Of a stretch of 64,000 bases of DNA, positions 17,118-26,122 are shown in pieces (within the stretch, counting starts at the first letter, position 1; the number at the start of each line of letters is the position of its first letter). The stretch is from an uncultured Desulfovibrio sp. (lineage in GTDB: Bacteria > Desulfobacterota > Desulfovibrionia > Desulfovibrionales > Desulfovibrionaceae). Below the pieces are notes generated by a model. It did not search any database. It saw nothing but the letters and a program-made list of their open reading frames with translations, and had not been told where the DNA came from. The stretch is from assembly GCF_902477725.1 (NCBI RefSeq), contig NZ_CABSIF010000003.1:124001-188000 (forward strand), given 5' to 3'. The translations under genes were made by a program, and so were the position numbers.

Positions 17118-17800
17118 CCAAACACGCGCACAATATCCCTTGCGTCCATGTCGGGGTGGATGGGCTTGAGCGCCAGACGGCAAAAGTCATCAGGCCTGTC
17201 CATATCCAGCTTGAGTTCGGGGCGGCGCAGCCAGTCTTCTTCCGGATCAAACGTGCCTATTTTAAAGCTGGCGGCATTGTCCCAGATGTAGTTGAGGCAG
17301 TGCTCACGCTGCGAGGTCTGGGCGGCCTTGGCGTCCAGTTCTTCCAGCAGCTCACGCGAGAGGATTTCCGCACCAAGGCCGTCGGGCCAGAGATTGTTGC
17401 GCGGAATATGGTTATAGGCATAATCCCAGCCGCCCTGCTCATAAAAATCCACCAGCCGGTCAATGGCCCCGCTCCAGATGAGCGGATTATCGGCGCACAC
17501 GCGCACCACGCGCCCGGCATCCGCCGTGCGGGCCGCAAGGCAGAACCGCGCCAGCACATCGTCCTCCGAACCGGCAACGCAGGGTACGCCGCGCCTTTGC
17601 AGATGCTCCATGAGCACACGGTCAAGGGGGGTATCCGGCACGGCCACCATGATGCCGTCAAGCTTTGCCGCCTGCGCCAGCCGCCGCGTTACCCAGTCGA
17701 TAACGGGCACATCGCGCAGACAGAGCAGTGATTTCATGGGAAGCCGCGTGGAGCCGAGGCGGGCCTGAACAATGGCTATAACCTTGCCGGTCTTGCGCAT
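17114..17800 (-). CDS. SpsF-like cytidylyltransferase/glycosyl nucleotidyltransferase
   Basis: 228 residues. The N-terminus VIAIVQARLGSTRLPMKSLL is the nucleotide-binding signature of SpsF/KdsB-type nucleotidyltransferases (Q-A-R-x-G-S-T-R-L-P). Further conserved parts: VIDWVTRRL, VAVPDTPLDRVL, SEDDVLARF, VVRVCADNPLI (metal-binding Asp) and LNLDMDRPDDF-like LKLDMDRPDD near the end. AAAGGAACACCC precedes ATG 17800. It lies 22 bp after the PseG-type gene and is probably in one operon with it. Its stop codon lies inside the target duplication of the MITE. Likely role: activating a surface sugar as a CMP derivative; the substrate is unproven. Confidence 0.82.
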   Translation of the reverse strand: MRKTGKVIAIVQARLGSTRLPMKSLLCLRDVPVIDWVTRRLAQAAKLDGIMVAVPDTPLDRVLMEHLQRRGVPCVAGSEDDVLARFCLAARTADAGRVVRVCADNPLIWSGAIDRLVDFYEQGGWDYAYNHIPRNNLWPDGLGAEILSRELLEELDAKAAQTSQREHCLNYIWDNAASFKIGTFDPEEDWLRRPELKLDMDRPDDFCRLALKPIHPDMDARDIVRVFG

Positions 17801-17822
17801 GGGTGTTCCTTTGTGGAGCATG

Positions 17823-19511
17823 TTACGCTTGCTGCGATTCTGCGGAGGCGGCAGTTTCCACCACCTGGGGGTTGGCTGGGCCTTCCTGCAGGATGTTCTG
17901 CATGAGGGCCACAACGCGCCCCTTGTTGGCCGTAAAATTGAGGGCGTTCTGGCGATCCCAAAAGCGTTTGCGCCGGGGATTCTTGAGCATGGCCAGAAAA
18001 ACATTGCGAATCTTGGCATCGCTGACCCTGTCCATAATGCCCACAAAGGCAAAGCCGTTGCGGGGGCGGGCAAAGGTATGGCGCGCCTCGCGCTCGTGGT
18101 GGGCCAGCACCATTGAAGGAATCCGCATGTGGGCCAGTTCGTACACCGTGCGCCCTGCGGAGCAGATGGCGAGGTCGGCCCCTTCCATCATGCGGCTCAT
18201 GACATTGGTGGCCCAGGTAAATTCCACCAGCGGGTTATCCAGCCGTGCCAGATGCGCCTCCATGGCGTCCTTGTGGGCATAGCCCGGCCCCGCCACAAGG
18301 CGGATGCGGATGCCGTAGGCCCGGCAGATGGGTTCGATGATGTCCAGCACCCGGCGCGAGCAGTCGTTGAGATCCGTGCCGCCAAAGGTGATGAGCACTG
18401 TCCTGAGTTCAGGGCGGAAGGGATTGCGCGCCGCGCCCAGAAATTCATCTCGCAGGCAAAAATAATCCGGCCCGTAGCGCAGGCGTTCGTTGCTGTCCCT
18501 GTCTTCATACAGGGCATTGACCACCAGCCGCGCCCAGTCCGCGCCGGGGCCTTCATCCTCAAAGTTGACGCAGCGCACGCCAGCCGTGGTCAGGCGCGCC
18601 ATATAGGCCGCCGTGGTGTTCAGAATATCGTTGACCACAAGGTCGGGCCGCATGCGCAGCACGGTGTCTGCCAACTCCTCGTTGCCCTGACGCACGATCT
18701 TGTAGTCCTTTCGGGCTATGCTTTCCACCGCCAGCTCGCTCGCGCGCGTACAGACAAAGCTGATCTTGTGATTGGTGATCTCGTGCGCCAGCATCAGTGC
18801 GCGGAACACATGCCCCATGCCGATGGCGGGCCAGCCAGCCACCACAAAGACCACATGCCGCCGTTGCAGCAGATGTTCGCAGATCCACCAGTCCTGATAG
18901 CCCTGAATTTCAATGGCCCTGTCGTTGAGAAAATAGGGCACAATCTTGCCGCGCTCAAGGGTGTGGCCGTTGGCCTTGTCCAGCAGGGCAAGCCGCAAAA
19001 TAATCAGCGCGCGGCTTTCCACCACCAGCATTTTTTCGCTGTCGTGCCCGGCGTCTTCGTCCAGCAGGCTCTCAAGCCCTTCGCCCTGCACATTCCAGAT
19101 GCGCTGGCGCATGCTTTTGACCGTCACCAGGCTATCGGCCTGCGCCTCGCGAAAGCGCTTCCAGGCGTCTTCCACGTCCACCCAGGTGAGCAGGGGACAG
19201 GAGGCGCGCAAAATCATGCAGTGCTCGTATTCCCGCGCAAGCTCTGTCAGCAGCCCGCGCATTTCGGTAACGATATCAAGGCTGGTGAACCGCAGATCCT
19301 TGTTCCAGTGGTGCCGCACGCCCGCGCGTTCGCAGATGAGCGCAATCTCCTGGCTGTCGGTCAGCACAACAATATCATCACCGGGCAAGACGCTGCGCGC
19401 GGTATTGACGGCCCGTTCCACAAGCGTAACCCCGGCCAGTTTTTTAACAAGCTGGTCAGGAATGACGGCATTTTTCTTGATGGCAGGTATGACGATGCAG
19501 CGTTCTTTCAC
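17823..19511 (-). CDS. Fusion: CMP-sugar synthetase-like domain plus PseG-like glycosyltransferase/hydrolase domain
   Basis: 562 residues from GTG 19511; the ribosome site is weak. Residues about 1-215 resemble CMP-nonulosonate synthetases (NeuA/PseF), but the usual RxGSKxxPxKN loop is replaced by AIKKNAVIPDQLVKK. Residues about 225-540 resemble PseG, the UDP-sugar hydrolase of pseudaminate synthesis: GWPAIGMGHVFRAL, VVNDILNT, VLITFGGTDLND and the donor loop ICSAGRTVYELAHMRIP. Fusions of PseF-like and PseG-like parts occur in surface-glycan loci. It lies between the KdnA-like gene (95 bp, with a hairpin) and the SpsF-like gene. The altered loop makes catalysis by the first domain doubtful. 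Confidence 0.75.
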   Translation of the reverse strand: MKERCIVIPAIKKNAVIPDQLVKKLAGVTLVERAVNTARSVLPGDDIVVLTDSQEIALICERAGVRHHWNKDLRFTSLDIVTEMRGLLTELAREYEHCMILRASCPLLTWVDVEDAWKRFREAQADSLVTVKSMRQRIWNVQGEGLESLLDEDAGHDSEKMLVVESRALIILRLALLDKANGHTLERGKIVPYFLNDRAIEIQGYQDWWICEHLLQRRHVVFVVAGWPAIGMGHVFRALMLAHEITNHKISFVCTRASELAVESIARKDYKIVRQGNEELADTVLRMRPDLVVNDILNTTAAYMARLTTAGVRCVNFEDEGPGADWARLVVNALYEDRDSNERLRYGPDYFCLRDEFLGAARNPFRPELRTVLITFGGTDLNDCSRRVLDIIEPICRAYGIRIRLVAGPGYAHKDAMEAHLARLDNPLVEFTWATNVMSRMMEGADLAICSAGRTVYELAHMRIPSMVLAHHEREARHTFARPRNGFAFVGIMDRVSDAKIRNVFLAMLKNPRRKRFWDRQNALNFTANKGRVVALMQNILQEGPANPQVVETAASAESQQA

Positions 19512-19552
19512 GTGTGTTCTCTGCTGTGCGGAAGGAACAGGGCGCAGTGAGC

Positions 19553-19592
19553 AAACCCCGGACAACATCGGTAATGCCGATGCCGTCCGGGG
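19553..19592 (-). terminator. Hairpin between kdnA-like and PseG-like genes
   Basis: CCCCGGAC/GTCCGGGG stem (19556-19563 with 19585-19592) with inner CATCGG/CCGATG; on the minus strand TTT follows. May terminate or attenuate. Confidence 0.5.
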
Positions 19593-19606
19593 CAATACAG
19601 ACTGCG

Positions 19607-20794
19607 TTAGCGCAGGCTGGCCAGAACCTCGCGGGTGGAAGCCAGCATGTAGTCAAATTCCTCATCCGTCAGCCAGTGCTGGAAGGGGAAGGAAATCATG
19701 GCGTCAAAGAAGGTGTCGGCATTGGGGCAGTCAGCCTTGCCCATGCCCAGACGGCGGTAATAATCGTAGCGGTCCAGCGGAATATACTGCACCACGCACT
19801 TCACGCCCTTCTCGTTGAACATGGCGCGGATAAAGCGGTCGCGGGCTTCGGTGCCCGTGGTCATACGCGCGGCGAGCAGGTGGTAGTTATGACGGCGGGA
19901 ATCCTCGCGATGGAACTCCAGCTCTGGAAAGTCCGCCAGCGCATCAATGAAGCGCAGGGCGCGGGCGCGTTTTTCGTCATTGATGCTGTCGATACGCTCA
20001 AGCAGTTTGGCCCCCAGCGCGCATTCCGCTTCGCCAAGGCAGTAGTTGTTGGGCTGCAGCGGTTCCCCGTCCAGCATGGGCAGATCAACGTTGCCCATGG
20101 CGGGCTTCCAGTAGTCGGGCCGCTCAAAATCATAGCCGCAATGCCCGTTGTGGCGCAGGGTGGGCACCAGGGCCGCCAGCTTGGGATCGCGCACATAGAG
20201 CATGCCGCCCTCGCCAAGGGTGGTGAGGTTCTTGTGCGAATGGAAGGAGAAAACGGCCATGTCGCCAAAGCTGCCAGCCTTTTTGCCATTCAGCTCGGAG
20301 CCAATGGACTGGGCCGCGTCTTCAATGAGGATAAGCCCGCGCTCTTTGCACAGGGCAGCAATGCCGACCATGTCTGCCACATAGCCGTACAGGTGCACCA
20401 CCACAACGGCCTTGGTTCGGGGCGTAATGGCTTTTTCGATGCTTTCGGCTGTGACGACCCGGGTCAGAAGGTCAACGTCAGCCCAGGCCATTGTGGCGCC
20501 TTTTTTGATGTAGGGGTAGGCGGAGGCCGTAAAGGTATGCGAAGGCATGACCACTTCATCGCCGGGCTTGAAGCGGCACAGCTGGGCCGAAAGCTCCAGA
20601 GCCGAAACGCCGTTCATGGTCACAAAGCAGCTGCCCTGGGCAACGCCCTGATAGCTGGCAAACTTGCTTTCAAAATCACGCATGTGCGCGCCCTGGGTGA
20701 GCGTGTCGGCATTGCGCATGACCTCGACAACCACGGCTATTTCTTCTTCCGTGTAGCGGATGGCGCGGCCGCTGAAATTTACTTTAATGTCCAT
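19607..20794 (-). CDS. kdnA: DegT/DnrJ/EryC1-family PLP aminotransferase, KdnA-like
   Basis: 395 residues. PLP sugar aminotransferase: GDEVVMPSHTFTASAYP, DAAQSIGS (PLP-phosphate/aspartate region) and the Schiff-base lysine in FSFHSHKNLTTLGEGG. AAGGAG precedes ATG 20794. It is followed upstream on the same strand by a KdnB-like dehydrogenase. In Shewanella a KdnA aminotransferase and a KdnB alcohol dehydrogenase together convert Kdo to 8-amino-3,8-dideoxy-octulosonate. DegT proteins have many substrates, so the KdnA name rests on this pairing. Alternatives are a PseC- or WecE-type role in a nonulosonate or dideoxy-sugar route. Confidence 0.72.
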   Translation of the reverse strand: MDIKVNFSGRAIRYTEEEIAVVVEVMRNADTLTQGAHMRDFESKFASYQGVAQGSCFVTMNGVSALELSAQLCRFKPGDEVVMPSHTFTASAYPYIKKGATMAWADVDLLTRVVTAESIEKAITPRTKAVVVVHLYGYVADMVGIAALCKERGLILIEDAAQSIGSELNGKKAGSFGDMAVFSFHSHKNLTTLGEGGMLYVRDPKLAALVPTLRHNGHCGYDFERPDYWKPAMGNVDLPMLDGEPLQPNNYCLGEAECALGAKLLERIDSINDEKRARALRFIDALADFPELEFHREDSRRHNYHLLAARMTTGTEARDRFIRAMFNEKGVKCVVQYIPLDRYDYYRRLGMGKADCPNADTFFDAMISFPFQHWLTDEEFDYMLASTREVLASLR

Positions 20795-20890
20795 GAGGAC
20801 TCCTTGTGGCAAATGCGCCGCCGGAAGGCCCGACGGCGCACAATCTGCGGTTATCACTGCAAGCGAAGGCGCGGGTTGCGCCGCGCGCGG

Positions 20891-21970
20891 CTACATGCGC
20901 TTGAAGCGCTCGATAACGTTTTCCTTGGTGAGGATCTTTTTGAAATCCGGGCCAAGGCGGTTGGAAAGCGGCTTTTCGTGCACAATACTGGCATCGTAAA
21001 GGGCATCGTACTGCGCATCGGTAAGGCCCTGGCAGATTCCCTTGGGCAGGTCGATGCCCTGGCGTTCCATCATGGCCATAAAGTCTTTGTATTCATTGGG
21101 GTAGATGTCTTCCAGCACGGTGAGGGCATGGCAGTTGGCAATGCCGTGGTGCATGTGCAGCACCATGCTGAGGCCAGCGGAAAGGGGATGCACCACGCCC
21201 ACGAAACCGGCGGCCATGCCGCCCAGGAAGGAGGCGATCATGAGCTTTTCGCGGTTTTCATCGCTCATCATGTCGCTGGAAAGATAGACCTGCTTGCTGA
21301 GGTCAATGGCCTTTTCAGCCAGGGAATCCACCACCACGTTGCGGTAGGAGCCAGTGATGCTCTCGAAGCAGTGCATGTAGGTGTCGATACCCGTGTAGAA
21401 ATACTGGTTGCGCGGCACGCTGGCGGTGAGGTCAGGGTCGAGCAGCACCTGCTCGAACATGGTGTAGTCGCTGTTCATGCCGAGTTTGATGTTCTTTTCC
21501 TCGTTGCAGATGATGCCAGTGCGCGAGGTTTCGGAACCCGTACCGGAAAGGGTGGGAACAGCGATTTTGTAGGGAGCGGGGTTCTTGACCAGTTCCCATC
21601 CCTGATAGTTTTCGGCCTTGCCGGGGTTGTTCAGCAGGTTGCCCACGCACTTGCAGGTATCAAGAACGCAACCGCCGCCAAAGGCCAGCAGGGCGCAGGG
21701 GGCCGTGCCGTTGAGGAAGGTCTTCACCTTGTCGGTGTAGCCGTCGATGCTGTCAGTGGTGGGCTCGTTGGTGGTGTCTACATAGAGCACCATGTCCTTG
21801 CTTTCCACGGGCAGCTTGGCAATGAGATCCTTGCCTTCAAAAAAATGGTCAATAAAGAACACGGCAGGGCCGTTCACTGCGGCGCGGCGCGCGCCGATCA
21901 GATCGCCAAGCTGGGCAAGGCTGCCCGAACCAATCATATAGTAACCAACATTCTTTGCGTTGCGAAACAT
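20891..21970 (-). CDS. kdnB: Iron-containing alcohol dehydrogenase, KdnB-like (Kdo 8-oxidase)
   Basis: 359 residues. Group III iron alcohol dehydrogenase: LLAFGGGCVLDTCK (nucleotide-binding GGG), PTLSGTGSETSR, and the metal ligands in the HPLSAGLSMVLHMHHG region. The overall pattern (KNVGYY at the start, DHFFEGK, NPGKAENYQGWELVKNP, HEKPLSNRLGPDFKK, ending FKRM) matches what I recall of Shewanella KdnB, which oxidises C8 of Kdo before transamination. GAGAGGG precedes ATG 21970. It lies 96 bp from the KdnA-like gene in the same direction. The name is from recall and context, not from a search. Confidence 0.75.
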   Translation of the reverse strand: MFRNAKNVGYYMIGSGSLAQLGDLIGARRAAVNGPAVFFIDHFFEGKDLIAKLPVESKDMVLYVDTTNEPTTDSIDGYTDKVKTFLNGTAPCALLAFGGGCVLDTCKCVGNLLNNPGKAENYQGWELVKNPAPYKIAVPTLSGTGSETSRTGIICNEEKNIKLGMNSDYTMFEQVLLDPDLTASVPRNQYFYTGIDTYMHCFESITGSYRNVVVDSLAEKAIDLSKQVYLSSDMMSDENREKLMIASFLGGMAAGFVGVVHPLSAGLSMVLHMHHGIANCHALTVLEDIYPNEYKDFMAMMERQGIDLPKGICQGLTDAQYDALYDASIVHEKPLSNRLGPDFKKILTKENVIERFKRM

Positions 21971-22110
21971 AGTTGCCCTCTCAATATGGCAGATGATGAC
22001 CGGGCCATACGCTATAGCCGAACGTCTGGCAAGATGGCCTGCAATGGGCCACTGGCGCGGATTTTCGCCTGTTGTCGCCGAAGGGCGGCACAACCTTTAT
22101 ATGGTGGCCC

Positions 22111-22551
22111 TCAGACCCCGCTGTCGTCAAGTGGATCAGGGCCAAAACGGTTGGGCCCGGAGGTTCCTTTAAGCGCGTACACGACCATCAGCCCAATGCT
22201 GGCAATGACCGCTGCAAAGGCCACCAAAATGAACAACCAATCGGCATCAGCCGCCACGCCGACCAGGCCGGGCAGCATCAAGGCCACAGGCAGGGCCTGC
22301 CACCAGCCGGAAAAATCGCGGTCATGCAGCCTGCGCGTTGACACGCTCACCGTTGGCAGCAGCAACCACAAGGCCTGCACGGCACTGATGATGGAAGCCA
22401 GCGCTGGCGCCATAGCTCCCACAATGACCACTGCAATATTGATCAGCAGCGTAAACAGGCAGAACCACCAAAATTCGGAGCGCGAGGCCCGGCCCTTAAA
22501 GCTGCAATACTTCTTGGTCAGGCAGATTTTTACGGCATCCCTGAATTCCAT
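22111..22551 (-). CDS. DUF805 family inner-membrane protein
   Basis: 146 residues with about four transmembrane helices. The N-terminal CSFKGRASRSEFWWF and the loop STRRLHDRDFSGWW are the two conserved DUF805 motifs. GGGAGGAGAGCAC precedes ATG 22551. The family has no established biochemical role. It lies 24 bp downstream of folD and is probably co-transcribed with it. Confidence 0.9.
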   Translation of the reverse strand: MEFRDAVKICLTKKYCSFKGRASRSEFWWFCLFTLLINIAVVIVGAMAPALASIISAVQALWLLLPTVSVSTRRLHDRDFSGWWQALPVALMLPGLVGVAADADWLFILVAFAAVIASIGLMVVYALKGTSGPNRFGPDPLDDSGV

Positions 22552-22575
22552 GTGCTCTCCTCCCAGCAGGCAAAA

Positions 22576-23433
22576 TCAGGCCCGGTGCTGCCGCCACGAC
22601 TGCACGGTATTGCTCAGCAGCATGGCAATGGTCATGGGGCCAACGCCGCCGGGCACAGGCGTAATGGCATGCGCCTTGGGGCTTACACTGGCAAAATCCG
22701 CATCACCGCACAGACCTTCGGGAGTGCGGTTGATGCCCACATCAATGACCACCGCGCCTTGGCGCACCATGTCGCCTGTGATGCAGCGCGGCCTGCCCAT
22801 GGCAAGAAACAGAAAATCGGCCTGACGGCACTGCTCGGCAAGATCGGGCGTGCGCGAATGGCATACGGTCACTGTGGCGTCGCCAAAACGGCCAGAACGG
22901 GCCAGCAACATGGCCAGCGGTTTGCCCACAATGTTGGAGCGCCCTACAACCACGGCCTTCTTGCCGCTGGTGGGCAGGTCATAGCGGCGCAGCAGCTCCA
23001 TGACCCCGGCGGGCGTGCAGGAGACAAATCCCGGCAAGCCCAGCGAAAGACGGCCCACGCTCACAGGGTGGAAACCGTCCACGTCCTTTTCCGGATCAAT
23101 GGCCAGCAGGCATTCCTGCGCGTCCAGCCCCTTGGGCAGGGGCAGTTGCAGCAGGATGCCGTCCACAGCGGGATTGGCGTTGCACTCGCCAATGAGTTGC
23201 AGCAGGTCCTGCTGGCTGGTGGTGGCGGGCAAATGGTGCGGAAAGGAAACAATACCGGCTTCGGCGCAAGCGCGCTCCTTGTTGCGCACGTAGACCTGCG
23301 AGGCAGGGTCTTCGCCCACAAGGATAACCGCAAGACCCGGAGCACGATGGCCCTCGGCACAGGCGGCGGCCACTTCCGCGCCAAGTTCCGCCCGGATGTC
23401 GGCGGCGGTTTTTTTGCCGTCAATCAAGATCAT
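22576..23433 (-). CDS. folD: Methylene-THF dehydrogenase/methenyl-THF cyclohydrolase
   Basis: 285 residues. Bifunctional one-carbon enzyme of the cytosol: 5,10-methylene-THF to 10-formyl-THF with NADP. Signature 1 (VGEDPASQVYVRNKERAC, catalytic Lys), DGILLQLPLPKGLD, the nucleotide loop VVGRSNIVGKPLAMLL and signature 2 PVPGGVGPMTIAMLL are all intact. GGAG lies before ATG 23433; an upstream in-frame ATG at 23466 has no site. The product 10-formyl-THF is used by Fmt, encoded at 53839 in this window, and by purine synthesis. Confidence 0.96.
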   Translation of the reverse strand: MILIDGKKTAADIRAELGAEVAAACAEGHRAPGLAVILVGEDPASQVYVRNKERACAEAGIVSFPHHLPATTSQQDLLQLIGECNANPAVDGILLQLPLPKGLDAQECLLAIDPEKDVDGFHPVSVGRLSLGLPGFVSCTPAGVMELLRRYDLPTSGKKAVVVGRSNIVGKPLAMLLARSGRFGDATVTVCHSRTPDLAEQCRQADFLFLAMGRPRCITGDMVRQGAVVIDVGINRTPEGLCGDADFASVSPKAHAITPVPGGVGPMTIAMLLSNTVQSWRQHRA

Positions 23434-23471
23434 GTCATACTCCAAAAAATAAGATAGCCGCCGCAAACAGG

Positions 23472-23544
23472 GCGACCGCCGCGCCCGGCTGGTGCGACGG
23501 TCGCTGGTGGTACCCGCGCCCTTCCAATATGGTTGCGCGCGGGT
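23472..23544 (-). promoter_or_regulatory. Two GC-rich hairpins in the eno-folD gap
   Basis: GCGACCG/CGGTCGC (23472-23478 with 23498-23504) and ACCCGCGC/GCGCGGGT (23512-23519 with 23537-23544). They would lie in the folD leader. Function unknown. Confidence 0.35.
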
Positions 23545-23570
23545 TGGAGGTCCATACGCGATCAGCTGTG

Positions 23571-23613
23571 AAAAGCCCGCAGACCCGGCCTTAGCGCGGC
23601 CTGATCTGCGGGC
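23571..23613 (-). terminator. Terminator after eno
   Basis: GCCCGCAGA (23575-23583) pairs with TCTGCGGGC (23605-23613); on the minus strand TTTT follows. Confidence 0.8.
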
Positions 23614-23621
23614 GGATAAAC

Positions 23622-24923
23622 CTAGTCTTCGTCTTCTGCCTGGAGATAGTATTCAGCCATGATGGGGCCGAAGAAGTCCGCATCGTCGTCCAGTTCTTCT
23701 TCAATGCGCAGCAACTGGTTGTACTTGGCCATGCGCTCGGAACGGCAGAGCGAACCGGTCTTGATCTGCCCGGCGTTGACGCCCACGGCGAGGTCGGCAA
23801 TGAAGCTGTCTTCGGTTTCGCCGGAGCGGTGTGAAACAACTGTGCTGTACGAAGCTTCCTTGGCCATCTCGATGGTGTCCAGAGTTTCCGTAACCGTGCC
23901 GATCTGGTTGAGCTTGATAAGGATGGAGTTACCTACGCCCTGATCGATCCCTTCGGCCAGGATGCCGGGGTTGGTCACGAACACGTCGTCGCCCACCAGC
24001 TGGATATGGTCGCCAAGGGAGGCGGTCAGCATGCCCCAACCGTCCCAATCGCTTTCGGACATGCCGTCTTCGATGGAGATGAGGGGGTACTTCTGGGTGA
24101 ATTCGGCCAGCCAGTCGCTCATCTCGGCATTGTTGAAGGTCTTGCCTTCGCCGCCGAGCACGTACTTGCCGTCCTTGTAAAATTCGCTGGCCGCAGCGTC
24201 GATGGCCAGAGCCACTTCGGAGCCGGGGTTGTAGCCCGCTTCTTCAATGGCCTTGATGATGTAGGTAAAGGCTTCATCATGGTTCTTCAGGTTGGGGGCA
24301 AAGCCGCCTTCATCGCCAACGCTGGTCACGTGGCCGTCCTTCTTGAGGATGGCCTGAAGGGTGTGGAAAATCTCCGCGCCGATGCGCAGGGAATCACGGA
24401 AGGTCATGGCCCCCACGGGCATGATCATGAATTCCTGAATATCCAGATTGTTGGGAGCATGCGCGCCGCCGTTGATGATGTTCATCATGGGCACGGGCAG
24501 CACCTTGGCGTTGATGCCGCCAAGATACTTGTAGAGCGGCAGGCCAAGAAATTCGGAAGCCACGCGCGCGCAGGCCATGGAAACGCCCAGCATGGCGTTT
24601 GCGCCAAGGCGGGATTTGTTATCAGTGCCGTCAAGGTCGATAAGAGTGTTATCGATCTGCACCTGACGCAGCACGTCCATGCCAACAATGGCCTCGGCGA
24701 TTTCGCCGTTGACGTTGTCAACGGCCTTGGTCACGCCCTTTCCGCCAAAACGGCTCTTGTCGCCATCACGCATTTCCAGGGCTTCACGGCTGCCCGTGGA
24801 GGCCCCGGAGGGTACCGCCGCGCGGGCGCTGTGACCGGATTCCAGCGTCACTTCCACTTCAACAGTGGGGTTGCCGCGCGAATCGAGAATCTCACGGCCA
24901 TAAACTGAAGCAATGCCGCTCAT
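23622..24923 (-). CDS. eno: Enolase
   Basis: 433 residues, the usual length. Converts 2-phosphoglycerate to phosphoenolpyruvate; cytosolic dimer or octamer with Mg. Seen: SGASTGSREALEMRDGD (mobile loop), SVGDEGGFAPN, the metal ligand region SIEDGMSESDWDGW, LIKLNQIGTVTET and SHRSGETEDSFIADLAV. AGGAG precedes ATG 24923. A strong terminator follows, so the gene can be transcribed separately from folD. No anomalies. Confidence 0.98.
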   Translation of the reverse strand: MSGIASVYGREILDSRGNPTVEVEVTLESGHSARAAVPSGASTGSREALEMRDGDKSRFGGKGVTKAVDNVNGEIAEAIVGMDVLRQVQIDNTLIDLDGTDNKSRLGANAMLGVSMACARVASEFLGLPLYKYLGGINAKVLPVPMMNIINGGAHAPNNLDIQEFMIMPVGAMTFRDSLRIGAEIFHTLQAILKKDGHVTSVGDEGGFAPNLKNHDEAFTYIIKAIEEAGYNPGSEVALAIDAAASEFYKDGKYVLGGEGKTFNNAEMSDWLAEFTQKYPLISIEDGMSESDWDGWGMLTASLGDHIQLVGDDVFVTNPGILAEGIDQGVGNSILIKLNQIGTVTETLDTIEMAKEASYSTVVSHRSGETEDSFIADLAVGVNAGQIKTGSLCRSERMAKYNQLLRIEEELDDDADFFGPIMAEYYLQAEDED

Positions 24924-25078
24924 TGTCTACTCCTTTTGCCCTGGGGGGCTTGTTTACGAAAATGCTTACCACGGCGCAAAGGCCAATGGTCTGCGGATAA
25001 GTCGATCAGAAATTTTGCCCGTGAAACGTCTGTTCAGGGCCAGAAGCGCCGCCTGACAGTCAGGCTGGATCCATGGCG

Positions 25079-25873
25079 CTATTCGTCAACGCTGGGTTCT
25101 TCATAGTGCAGCCTGCGCAGGCCTTCAAGCAGCAGCATGGGCAACACCTGATCAAATACGTTGCTGACTCTGGCTATGGAGGAGGCAAAACCCCCTGTGC
25201 CAAGCACTTTGACCGGGCCGGACATTTGCCGTTTGAGGCGCTGCGTAAGGCCCTCGACCATACAGGCAAAGCCAAAAACAATGCCGTGCTGGATGCTGGT
25301 GGTGGTATTGCGGCCCGGCGTGGGCTCGTTGGCGCGCACGTCAAGGTTGACCCTTGGCAGCTTGGCGGCCTCACGCGAAAGCGCGGTCAGGGCCGTGCGC
25401 GGGCCGGGGAAAATCAGGCCGCCCATGTAGGCATCGCCGCTCACGCAATCGATGGTCACCGCCGTGCCAAAATCAACAATAAGCAGAGAAGGCGTTTCCG
25501 GATACATGCGGCGCGCCGCATAGGCTCCCACCAGCCTGTCCGCACCCACTTCCGCAGGGCGTTCATAACGGTTTTCAAGCGGAACGGGCAGTTCCTTGCC
25601 CACACGCTGCAAAGGGCAGCCCACATAGCGGGCCACGGCCTCGCGCAGCAGGGGATCAAAGCCGGGCGCAACAGATGACGCAACGCAGGCTTTGAGTTGC
25701 GCGGGGGCAACGCCCGCATGCTGCAAAAGCGTGAGAAGGGTAAGACCAAAATTGTCCGCCGACTGGGCGGTATCGGTGCGCAGGGTGTACGAAGTCAGCA
25801 CATGACGCTCGTTGCCCAGCCCAATCTTGATGGAAGTATTGCCTATGTCGAAAAGCAGAATCTCGGGCTGCAT
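25079..25873 (-). CDS. coaX: Type III pantothenate kinase
   Basis: 264 residues. First step of coenzyme A synthesis from pantothenate. CoaX signatures: N-terminal LLFDIGNTSIKIG (phosphate-binding), PxxVGADRLVGAYAA as EVGADRLVGAYAA, LLIVDFGTAVTIDCV and GGLIFPGP. The type III enzyme is not inhibited by CoA in studied cases. No strong ribosome site at ATG 25873. It lies 155 bp upstream of eno on the same strand. Confidence 0.95.
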   Translation of the reverse strand: MQPEILLFDIGNTSIKIGLGNERHVLTSYTLRTDTAQSADNFGLTLLTLLQHAGVAPAQLKACVASSVAPGFDPLLREAVARYVGCPLQRVGKELPVPLENRYERPAEVGADRLVGAYAARRMYPETPSLLIVDFGTAVTIDCVSGDAYMGGLIFPGPRTALTALSREAAKLPRVNLDVRANEPTPGRNTTTSIQHGIVFGFACMVEGLTQRLKRQMSGPVKVLGTGGFASSIARVSNVFDQVLPMLLLEGLRRLHYEEPSVDE

Positions 25874-26032
25874 ATGCGCCTCCGCAAAGGCCTGAAAGGT
25901 TACAGAGCCGGATTATGCCCAATTTGCCCGCACTAGGCAAGCCGCGCAGAATCGGGGAATTACGCGGTAATTGCCGGTCAGGCATGACCGAATAGAGCAC
26001 CAAAATACCGGGCAGCCGGTACACCACAGCAA

Positions 26033-26078
26033 GCCCCGCGCCTGCCGTGCGTATACATTGGCACGACAGGCGCGGGGC
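26033..26078. terminator. Long hairpin after glmS
   Basis: 18-bp stem with one mismatch: 26033-26050 with 26061-26078, loop GTATACATTG. No clear T tract on the minus strand; TTGCTG follows. Confidence 0.6.
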
Positions 26079-26122
26079 AACTGTTTTCTCGGCGGCGCAG
26101 CGCCCGCCGGGGGCTGATATGT

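Noticed and set aside
19514..22825. 1103-codon plus-strand frame opposite the sugar cluster
   Set aside because: Antisense to three well-supported genes, low-complexity His/Gly/Ala composition typical of GC-rich shadow frames, no domain.
23434..23570. Tetrahydrofolate riboswitch before folD
   Set aside because: Two simple hairpins are seen, but not the conserved core of that riboswitch.
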